Assembly: GCA_003650865.1 (NCBI GenBank)
Contig: QMSN01000010.1
Span: 1-13,453 of the forward strand
Length of the DNA: 13,453 bases
Origin: Thermoprotei archaeon
Lineage (GTDB): Archaea > Thermoproteota > Methanomethylicia > Nezhaarchaeales > WYZ-LMO8
Reading direction: 5' to 3'
A program made the translations under genes and the position numbers. The notes below the pieces were generated by a model. That model had not been told where the DNA came from. It searched no databases and was given only the letters and a program-made list of their open reading frames with translations. Shown piece by piece: positions 7,430-13,164 of this stretch (positions within the stretch are counted from its first letter, which is position 1; each line of letters opens with the position of its first letter).

Positions 7430-8497
7430 TTATCTAGTTATCGAAGCCCTCTTCATGGTCTCGAGCAGCCTCTTAGCCTCAGCATTGGACTCGAAGTACC
7501 TCCTCACAGGACTCAGCATGTTCGATAAGGATTCTGAAACAGCTCGCTTCAAGTCTTGAGGGTGAAGCCCCCCCTTGCTGTACAGCTTTACGAGCTCACT
7601 AAATGACTCTATGTAGACGTCTCCTCCATACTTTTCCTCTCTTCTGACGTAGAGCTTAAAGTCGGGGTTTGCAAACAATATGTGTTTGCATATCTCTATT
7701 ATGGGGTTGAGCTCCACTACTCTAATGGGGCAGTAGGCTGCATTAATCTTCTTCGCTATCTCCTCAGGCGTGTCGTGGACAAATATGCAAGTCTCAGGCT
7801 TTGACTTACTCATCTTTAAGTCGACTTCGTCGAGGCTCTTCACCTCAGCTGGAGGCCTTAAGCCTATTAGTAGCGGTGTATGTATGGCAACAGGCTTCTT
7901 CCACCCCTTCTTCTCGGCTATCTCCCTAGCCAGCATGTGGGCTTTTCGCTGGTCGGTACCGCCAAGGCACACGTCCAAGTCCATGTAGAATATGTCCGCG
8001 ACTTGCATGCAGGGGTATATAAGCTTGGAGAAGTCAAGTATGCTCTCGCTCTCCTTCCTCCCCATTATCGTGATAGCTCTCCTAACCCTAGCTAGAGATA
8101 AGCTCTTAGCTATCGTTAAGACAAGCTTCCAGTACTCCGAGCTGTTAACTAAGTCCTCAGCCTTCACGTACTCCACATCTCCTCTATCTATGCCCAACGC
8201 CTTAAGCACGTGCTCTATGTACTTAGCGCAGCTATGTATAGTCTCCAAGTTGCCGCCGAGCTTGTCGTTAACCCAAGCGTGCCACGTAGCCTCGAGAACC
8301 TTCATCTTGACTCCTGCATCCATAAGGTCTCTGAGCTTTTTAGCCCAGATGATCCAGCCCACGTGAAATAGACCTGAGGGCTCAACACCTATGTAGCCCT
8401 TCACCTCATCCCTCTTGAGAAGCTCAAAGAGCTCTGATAACGTTACTGTCTCAACAGCATTCCTCATGGCAACTTTAACTCTCTCGTCGAGCTCCAT
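7430..8497 (-). CDS. tyrS: Tyrosyl-tRNA synthetase (class I, archaeal type)
   Basis: A 355-residue enzyme that charges tRNA-Tyr. The Rossmann fold begins with YIGVEPSGLFHVGW (35-48), where HVGW stands for the HIGH motif. LIYPCMQVADIFYMDLDVCLGGTDQRKAHMLARE (159-192) contains the Tyr, Gln and Asp residues of the tyrosine pocket and the GGxDQRK signature of TyrRS. LKMSKSKPE (227-235) is a canonical KMSKS loop. Length is normal for the archaeal/eukaryal form, which lacks the bacterial S4 domain. The fourth residue of HIGH is Trp rather than His. The start ATG 8497 is supported by GAGGT at 8510-8506 with 8 nt spacing. It has its own candidate promoter and a long structured leader (8522-8627), and lies downstream of pheST and upstream of dnaG on the same strand. 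Confidence 0.95.
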   Translation of the reverse strand: MELDERVKVAMRNAVETVTLSELFELLKRDEVKGYIGVEPSGLFHVGWIIWAKKLRDLMDAGVKMKVLEATWHAWVNDKLGGNLETIHSCAKYIEHVLKALGIDRGDVEYVKAEDLVNSSEYWKLVLTIAKSLSLARVRRAITIMGRKESESILDFSKLIYPCMQVADIFYMDLDVCLGGTDQRKAHMLAREIAEKKGWKKPVAIHTPLLIGLRPPAEVKSLDEVDLKMSKSKPETCIFVHDTPEEIAKKINAAYCPIRVVELNPIIEICKHILFANPDFKLYVRREEKYGGDVYIESFSELVKLYSKGGLHPQDLKRAVSESLSNMLSPVRRYFESNAEAKRLLETMKRASITR

Positions 8498-8505
8498 GAG
8501 TGACT

Positions 8506-8510
8506 ACCTC
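8506..8510 (-). promoter_or_regulatory. Ribosome binding site of tyrS
   Basis: Minus-strand GAGGT with an 8-nt spacer to ATG 8497. It lies just after the leader hairpin and is not inside its main stem. The overlapping hexamer GGUAGU (8508-8503) could pair, with one wobble, to GCUACC (8612-8607) in the internal loop and first two base pairs of stem 2 of that hairpin. Confidence 0.65.
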
Positions 8511-8521
8511 AGTAGATTTAA

Positions 8522-8627
8522 GTCGCGCCGGCTGTCTCCGCGCATTGACCCACCCGATATCACTGTCCGGGCCTTAATGCCCCCTCCATGGGGACTCTCG
8601 ATGCGCGGTAGCTAACGCCGGCGCGAC
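8522..8627 (-). promoter_or_regulatory. Structured RNA element in the tyrS leader (element A)
   Basis: A 106-nt structure read on the minus strand. P1 is an 11-bp perfect stem, GUCGCGCCGGC with its complement (8627-8617 with 8532-8522). An internal loop of GUUAGCUA opposite AGACA follows, then P2, 8 bp, CCGCGCAU with AUGCGCGG (8608-8601, 8545-8538). Inside are hairpin P3, GUCCCC-AUGGA-GGGGGC, and hairpin P4, GCCCG with CGGGU. P3 has a U-G pair and P4 a G-U pair on the minus strand that would be mismatches on the plus strand, so the minus strand is the likely RNA. A TATA box at 8658-8653 would start transcription at about 8629, the foot of P1. The element ends 24 nt before the tyrS ATG. It may be a cis-regulatory leader or a separate small RNA. 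It matches no RNA family I recognise. Confidence 0.5.
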
Positions 8628-8638
8628 CTCGAAATATC

Positions 8639-8650
8639 CTATAGCTATAG
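8639..8650. repeat. 12-bp perfect palindrome between the tyrS TATA box and start site
   Basis: CTATAGCTATAG is a perfect palindrome immediately downstream of the candidate TATA box and upstream of the predicted start near 8629. That is a position where archaeal repressors commonly bind. It may also be an accidental feature of AT-rich promoter DNA. Confidence 0.3.
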
Positions 8651-8652
8651 CC

Positions 8653-8658
8653 TATAAA
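8653..8658 (-). promoter_or_regulatory. TATA box for tyrS
   Basis: Minus-strand TTTATA, in the context CCTTTATAGG, is the strongest TATA-like hexamer in the pheT-tyrS gap. Its centre is about 27 bp from position 8629, where the leader hairpin begins. It gives tyrS-dnaG-DHH a promoter separate from that of pheST. Confidence 0.5.
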
Positions 8659-8669
8659 GGTTAACTTAA

Positions 8670-8782
8670 GCCGCTGGGCTTGTACCGCAGGTGGGTAAGG
8701 TGGAGGTTCACACGTCAGAGGCGCTTAGGCCTCATCATGGTCACCTCACCCCGTCGCTGCGGTTTTTGTGAAGCCCAGCGGC
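8670..8782 (-). ncRNA. Candidate structured RNA downstream of pheT, with kink-turn-like motif (element B)
   Basis: A 113-nt element read on the minus strand. P1 is 12 bp, GCCGCUGGGCUU with AAGCCCAGCGGC (8782-8771, 8681-8670). An asymmetric loop (CACAAAA opposite AC) leads to P2, 7 bp, ACCGCAG with CUGCGGU. P3 is 10 bp, GGGUGAGGUG with CACCUUACCC; its one G-U pair would be an A-C mismatch on the other strand, favouring minus-strand RNA. Near the tip, P4 (GAGGC with GCCUC) is flanked by AUGAU and UGA, so AUGAUGA and CUGA form a box C/D-like kink-turn with the expected U-U and tandem G-A contacts, although the outer stem pairs poorly. No 3' ACA and no second box pair are seen, so it is not a standard H/ACA or C/D guide. 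It starts 27 nt after the pheT stop. Function unknown. Confidence 0.42.
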
Positions 8783-8789
8783 TAATCAT
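8715..8789 (-). CDS. Possible 24-codon small ORF within element B
   Basis: ATG at 8789-8787, 24 codons, TGA at 8717-8715. GGTGAGGAGG (8807-8798) is an excellent ribosome binding site with 8 nt spacing, and the ATG is 20 nt after the pheT stop, as for an operon member. The peptide begins MISRWASQKPQRR. It carries seven Arg or Lys and one Glu, one Trp, and no Tyr or Phe. Its codons cover the 5' strands of stems P1 to P3 and all of P4, and its stop is the UGA of the box D-like CUGA. It could be a leader peptide whose translation remodels the RNA, a tiny basic protein, or a chance frame in a structured RNA. No homolog is recognised. Confidence 0.28.
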   Translation of the reverse strand: MISRWASQKPQRRGEVTMMRPKRL

Positions 8790-8809
8790 ATTATCTGCCT
8801 CCTCACCGA

Positions 8810-10480
8810 TTAATGCTTCCTCCCCTTAGCTTCAAGAAGCTTTGTCAAGCTTACCTCAAATGCAGCAACTGGTATCTGAAGCCCAAAGCTTAGCAATACA
8901 TCCGGCCTTACCTCTCCTAGATATCCTACCTGTACTCCATTTACCTCTATGATGCCGCACCTGCCCTTAATCATGAGTTCAACAAGTCCGGGCTTGGCCG
9001 TGAAGTTAACGCCTAATACTCGGAGGAATGAGTAGAGTACTGCCTGTATGTCTTCATAGCTAACTCGGTGGTCAGCGTATAGCGCTGCCATTCTTCTCTC
9101 GAATACACTTTTCACTTCAGGCTTCTCGTCTAAGAGAGCTATGTCCCCCACTTCGAATATCCTTTGAGGGTACTCCACGTGGGTATTCTCAGATAAGAAG
9201 CTGAGCAGTGGAGGTATCAAGCTAGTCCTCAGGCATGTGTAGTCACTAGATACGGGCTTTAACACCTTGACCCTACCTTTAGGGGCGAGCGCGATGTCTA
9301 GCTGCTTATCACTTGTGAACATGTAGCTTATGACTTCTTGGTAGCCAAAGCCCACCATCAAGTCTCTGCAAAGCTTGGAGAAAACGGTCATCTCAAGTTC
9401 TCCACCTCTTGTCGTCACTGGTGGTATGAGCGGCTTTATGTTCGCGTAACCATAGCCTATGGCAAGCTCCTCAGCCACATCCACCTCCTCTATGATATCA
9501 ACTCTATAAGGTGGTATTATGACTTCCAACTCGTCATTGACCTCATAGGCGTCGAGCCCGGCCTTCCTAAGGCATTTTATCGCATCATCCATAGAGACGT
9601 CTAGCCCGGTAACCTCTATGAGGCTTTTAAGCCTTACACGCATGCGTTGAGGAGTTAAGTTTGGTACAAGCCTTGAATCATCGCCATCAATCACCACGAA
9701 TTGTACGATTTTACCTCCTCTCTCAGCTAACGACGTAGCTAATATCACAAGAGCCTCCTCAACAGCCTTAAGGTTGGTCCCAGTCACGTCTATCAGTATA
9801 TTAGTGGTATCTGGGCCTACTTTTGTGAGGTCGGCATTTATTATGGGAGGCATTGAGAGCACATCGCCCTTGTCATCTATGAGTAGTGGTGCTAGCCCTG
9901 ACCCCTTTATTATCCAGCCGTATTCTACACCCTTGCTAGTACGTTCAAGTATTTCTTCGCCCGTCATCTCCTCCTCTGAGTCTAGGGGTTTAAACGAGAA
10001 GTCTCTGAAGGGCTTAGCAACGTAGTTTATGGGAGGTTTCACTACATCTAAGTTGTGTATCCCTATGGCAAACTTCCTCCTATTTCTTCCATGAGTCTTG
10101 TGAAGCACCTCCTGAAGCTGAATGAGCTGCCTAAAACCTTCATCCCCGAGGTTACAGCCTACTACTGCTCCACACATTACGTAGGGTCTGACCTTCTTGA
10201 CTGAGGAGTCGACTAAGACCTTAAACTCGGGGGGAGACCTCACTGTCGTGTAACCGAACCCTCCGCTTTGAAGCTTCATGAATGCTCTTAGCTGCCTTGC
10301 TATGCCCTCCACTGAGAACATGTCAGGCCTATCAGATGTTATCTCTACAACCACGTCGTCACCGCTGACACTCTTAACCTCCACCTTCACCTGCTCGAGA
10401 ACCTCAGCTAGCTCTGCGGCGCTTACATAGCATCCTGAGAGCTTTAGTAAGTCGCTTAGCTTAATGTTAACAGTCGGCAT
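8810..10480 (-). CDS. pheT: Phenylalanyl-tRNA synthetase beta subunit
   Basis: A 556-residue protein of the archaeal/eukaryal beta form, shorter than the roughly 800-residue bacterial one because it lacks the N-terminal EMAP-like and C-terminal anticodon-binding domains. The opening MPTVNIKLSDLLKLSG and EITSDRPDMFSVEGIARQLR (46-65) are typical. A B3/B4 editing-type domain spans about 90-260 (KFAIGIHNLD, then IINADLTKVGPDTTNILIDVTGTN). The B5 fold is at about 275-350 (IIPPYRVDIIEEVDVAEELAIGYGY), and the catalytic-like B6/B7 core at about 360-550 (ISYMFTS, LRTSLIPPLLSFL, RIFEVGDI, GYLGEVRPDVL). It forms the (alpha-beta)2 enzyme with PheS; editing of mischarged tRNA is known for the family. Its ATG shares one base with the pheS stop (TAATG), with GAGGTGAT just upstream, indicating translational coupling. 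Confidence 0.96.
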   Translation of the reverse strand: MPTVNIKLSDLLKLSGCYVSAAELAEVLEQVKVEVKSVSGDDVVVEITSDRPDMFSVEGIARQLRAFMKLQSGGFGYTTVRSPPEFKVLVDSSVKKVRPYVMCGAVVGCNLGDEGFRQLIQLQEVLHKTHGRNRRKFAIGIHNLDVVKPPINYVAKPFRDFSFKPLDSEEEMTGEEILERTSKGVEYGWIIKGSGLAPLLIDDKGDVLSMPPIINADLTKVGPDTTNILIDVTGTNLKAVEEALVILATSLAERGGKIVQFVVIDGDDSRLVPNLTPQRMRVRLKSLIEVTGLDVSMDDAIKCLRKAGLDAYEVNDELEVIIPPYRVDIIEEVDVAEELAIGYGYANIKPLIPPVTTRGGELEMTVFSKLCRDLMVGFGYQEVISYMFTSDKQLDIALAPKGRVKVLKPVSSDYTCLRTSLIPPLLSFLSENTHVEYPQRIFEVGDIALLDEKPEVKSVFERRMAALYADHRVSYEDIQAVLYSFLRVLGVNFTAKPGLVELMIKGRCGIIEVNGVQVGYLGEVRPDVLLSFGLQIPVAAFEVSLTKLLEAKGRKH

Positions 10481-11964
10481 TATATCACCTCAACTCTTTC
10501 TCTGAGGAACTTCAAGTCTCGTGAACACAAGTTTCTGATGTCCGAGATCCCTAGGAGCACCATGGCTAGCCTATCTATTCCTATTCCCCATGCAGCTACT
10601 GGATAGTCTATCCCAAGGCTCTTGAGAACCTCGGGCCTAAACATACCTGCACCAAGACACTCTATCCAGCCTAGCTGTGGATGATACACGGAGCCCTCAA
10701 CACTGGGCTCTGTAAAGGGGAAGTAGCTGGGCCTAAACCTAACCTCTTTAAATCCAAGCCTCTGGGCGAAGTCTTGAAGTATCCCGAGTAACGTCCGTAG
10801 GTTTACGCCGGGCTCTCCGTATATCCCCTCCACTTGAGTGAACTCTATGAAGTGAGTTGCGTCTATGACATCCGGCCTAAACACCTTTGACACGCAGAAC
10901 ATCTTGACTGGCGGCTTAGGCCTCTTCGCCAAAAATCTTGCTGAGACAGCTGTCGTGTGGCTTCTCAATATGAGCCTCGAGGCTTGATCTCTACTCCACT
11001 TGTAGCCCCAGACGCGCTCGTGTACCTCCTTAACTCTCTCGACTATGTCGCTACTGGGAAGCTCACCTCTGCTGGGGTTAAGTAGCAGGAAACAGTCATG
11101 TATTTCTCGTGCAGGGTGATCCTGTGCCTGGAAGAGGACATCGAAGTTCCAAAACTCCAGCTCGACGTAGGGCCCTTCAGCCTCAATGAAGCCCATCTCC
11201 ACAAGTATCCTCTTAACTTTCTCTAAGAACACGCTGTAGAAGTGCCTTCTGCCCGGGTACACTTTTGGAGGCTCAGCTGTGACGTTGTAGGGACGTAAAT
11301 ACGCCGTTCTCCACTTCCCACTCTTGATGATGTCAGACGTCAGTACGCTGATGACCTTTAACCCAGCCGCCTCCTCTAGAGCGGATAACCCTAAGTCTGT
11401 TATGGAGACGCTCCTCCTCTTAATTGAGACTATGTTTACAAGCCTTCTAGCCTTCATCTCCTCAAGAACCGCTTTAGGTATGGTTTTCATCTCAGCCCTA
11501 GGTGTTCTCGCCATACGCTCAAGGTATTCCTCTAGCTCAGACTTAGGCGCTTCAAATACCTCTATAAACCTCTCACCGTTAACCTCCACTATCCTACCCC
11601 AATTCTTCCTCCTAAGCCATCCTAAAGCTAGTGCAACTTCTTCCTCCCTTAGACCCTCTATGCTCTTTACGTCTCTCAAAGCCCTCCTGCCCGTAACCCT
11701 TAAGGCGTTTAAAAGCCTCCTTTCAGGCAATCCCTCAAAGGCATACCTCTTACCTTCATCCGTAAGTTCTACGTAATCCTCCTCGACGACCTTGAGCGAC
11801 ACCATCCCCTTTAGGTGTAAGCTCTCCACGTAGGACATGACTGAGCTTAAGGTTAGACCCGTGAGGCGCGAGATCTCCTCGACATCTAGGCTCTTCCCAG
11901 CTTCCTTCAGGCACCTTAAGACTTTAACTTCTCCCTCAGAGAGTTCTAAGCTCGTGGTCTTCAT
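10480..11964 (-). CDS. pheS: Phenylalanyl-tRNA synthetase alpha subunit
   Basis: A 494-residue class II synthetase alpha subunit of archaeal type. Residues 1 to about 200 form winged-helix-like repeats (for example VLRCLKEAGKSLDVEEISRLTGLTLSSVMSYVESL), known in this family to touch tRNA. The catalytic core follows: QDHPAREIHD (281-290), LRSHTTAVSAR (333-343), motif 2 VFRPDVIDATHFIEFTQVEG (361-380), FRPSYFPFTEPSVE (410-423), and motif 3 in GAGMFRPEVL (438-447) with WGIGIDRLAM (459-468). All the usual Phe and ATP pocket segments are present. The ATG at 11964 is preceded by GGTG with 7 nt spacing. It is first gene of pheST and divergent from trpS across a 93-bp gap with a shared TATA-like element. 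Confidence 0.97.
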   Translation of the reverse strand: MKTTSLELSEGEVKVLRCLKEAGKSLDVEEISRLTGLTLSSVMSYVESLHLKGMVSLKVVEEDYVELTDEGKRYAFEGLPERRLLNALRVTGRRALRDVKSIEGLREEEVALALGWLRRKNWGRIVEVNGERFIEVFEAPKSELEEYLERMARTPRAEMKTIPKAVLEEMKARRLVNIVSIKRRSVSITDLGLSALEEAAGLKVISVLTSDIIKSGKWRTAYLRPYNVTAEPPKVYPGRRHFYSVFLEKVKRILVEMGFIEAEGPYVELEFWNFDVLFQAQDHPAREIHDCFLLLNPSRGELPSSDIVERVKEVHERVWGYKWSRDQASRLILRSHTTAVSARFLAKRPKPPVKMFCVSKVFRPDVIDATHFIEFTQVEGIYGEPGVNLRTLLGILQDFAQRLGFKEVRFRPSYFPFTEPSVEGSVYHPQLGWIECLGAGMFRPEVLKSLGIDYPVAAWGIGIDRLAMVLLGISDIRNLCSRDLKFLRERVEVI

Positions 11965-12001
11965 GAGTTGGCACCGCGAAGCGCTTTGAAAGAGACAAGT
12001 G

Positions 12002-12008
12002 CTATAAG
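12002..12008. promoter_or_regulatory. Candidate shared TATA box of divergent pheS and trpS
   Basis: CTATAAG on the plus strand reads CTTATAG on the minus strand. From its centre, starts about 27 bp away would fall near 12032 for trpS (26 nt leader including GGTGGT at 12047-12052) and near 11978 for pheS (14 nt leader). No other TATA-like element in the 93-bp gap fits both genes as well. AGTTTTTACTTTT at 12011-12023 is a weaker alternative for one strand. Confidence 0.45.
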
Positions 12009-12057
12009 GAAGTTTTTACTTTTCGCTCCAGAAGTGTAAGCAGGCTGGTGGTTAAGG

Positions 12058-13164
12058 TTGAAGAACAGGGACATCGGTGTCATCGATCCCTGGGGCTCCA
12101 CATCCATAGAGAGCTACGAGAAGCTCTTCGAGGAGTTTGGTATTCAGAGAATAGATAGGCTTGTGGACTTAATCCCCGAGAGGCCTTCCTTCATCCGTAG
12201 GGGGATAATATTTGGGCATCGGGACTTTGAGAGGATAGTCGAGGCAGTGGTTAAGAAGCAGAGTTTTGCTGTTATGAGCGGTATAAAGCCCACGGGGCCT
12301 CTACATGTAGGCACTATATTGACGTTGAGAGAGATAGTGTTCTTTCAAAAGTTAGGAGCCACGGCCTTCTACTGCATAGCGGATATAGAGGCCTACGAGG
12401 ACAACGGCATACCCTTTGAGGAGAGCGAGAGAATAGCTCTCGATAACCTCATAGACGCCTTGGCCCTCGGCTTAGATCCATCGAGGGCGTACATTTACAG
12501 GCAGTCTAAGGAGAACTTAGTTAAGGACTTAGCCTTTATCTTTGCTAGAGGCGTGACCCTAGCGACGATCGAGGCTATATACGGCGTGAGGCACATGGGT
12601 CTATACATGTCAGCCCTTATTCAAGCTGGAGATATACTACTACCACAGCTCAAGGAGTTTGGAGGTCCAAAGCCTACAGTAGTTCCCGTGGGTGTGGATC
12701 AGGATCCTCACATAAGGCTCTGTCGCGACTTAGCTCATAAGTTCAGAGAGAAATTTGGCTTTATACCCCCCTCAGCGACTTACCACAAGATAATAAGGGG
12801 ACTCGATGGGAGCCCCAAGATGAGTAAGAGAAACCCCATGAGCTACTTCACATTGACTGAGGACATCGAGAGCATAGAGTACAAGTTAAGGAACGCCTTC
12901 ACAGGTGGTAGAGCAACTGCTAAAGAGCAGAGGCGACTCGGCGGTGAACCGGAGAAGTGCCCGATATATGAGCTCTACAAGTTCTTCTTCATAGAAGACG
13001 ACGACAAGCTCCTAGACATATACTTGAAGTGTAAGAATGGCGAGATATTATGCGGTGAGGACAAGGAGTTCGCAGTTGAAGTTGTCACATCCTTTATAAA
13101 GGAGCATCAACGCAAGAGGTCCATGAACGTAGACAAAGCTAGAGAGATACTAGGCTTACTATGA
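12058..13164 (+). CDS. trpS: Tryptophanyl-tRNA synthetase (class I, archaeal/eukaryal type)
   Basis: A 368-residue enzyme that charges tRNA-Trp. The N-terminal DPWGSTSIESYEKLFEEFG (10-28) is the hallmark of the archaeal/eukaryal form. PLHVGT (81-86) is the HIGH region, after SGIKPTG. VGVDQDPHIRLCRDLA (211-226) is the TrpRS-specific signature. GSPKMSKRNP (251-260) is the KMSKS loop, with Arg as last residue. The C-terminal helical region (KCPIYELYKFFF onward) is normal. Start: TTG 12058 with GGTGGT 5 nt upstream; an in-frame TAA at 12037 rules out a much longer product, and no ATG or GTG lies between, so the rare TTG start is forced unless the conserved N-terminus is lost. It is divergent from pheST and overlaps the partial adenylyltransferase gene by 6 nt. 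Confidence 0.96.
   Translation: MKNRDIGVIDPWGSTSIESYEKLFEEFGIQRIDRLVDLIPERPSFIRRGIIFGHRDFERIVEAVVKKQSFAVMSGIKPTGPLHVGTILTLREIVFFQKLGATAFYCIADIEAYEDNGIPFEESERIALDNLIDALALGLDPSRAYIYRQSKENLVKDLAFIFARGVTLATIEAIYGVRHMGLYMSALIQAGDILLPQLKEFGGPKPTVVPVGVDQDPHIRLCRDLAHKFREKFGFIPPSATYHKIIRGLDGSPKMSKRNPMSYFTLTEDIESIEYKLRNAFTGGRATAKEQRRLGGEPEKCPIYELYKFFFIEDDDKLLDIYLKCKNGEILCGEDKEFAVEVVTSFIKEHQRKRSMNVDKAREILGLL

Noticed and set aside
7992..8366. 124-codon open frame on the plus strand
   Set aside because: It is antisense to the well-supported tyrS gene and shows no recognisable motif.
8560..8589. Nine-codon ATG...TGA frame on the minus strand inside the tyrS leader hairpin
   Set aside because: No ribosome binding site precedes it, the ATG is in the predicted P3 loop, and such short frames are expected by chance.
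8651..8660. CCTATAAAGG as a plus-strand promoter for element B
   Set aside because: Transcription would start near 8682, inside the first stem, and the wobble pairs favour minus-strand RNA.
8670..8782. Element B as 5S rRNA, SRP RNA, RNase P RNA, tRNA with intron, or H/ACA guide
   Set aside because: The conserved internal boxes of 5S, SRP and RNase P RNA are absent, there is no T-loop or CCA-type acceptor arrangement, and there is no ACA just after the stem.
11324..11776. 150-codon open frame on the plus strand
   Set aside because: It is antisense to pheS, has Ser/Leu-rich composition typical of an antisense shadow, and has no promoter or ribosome binding site of note.
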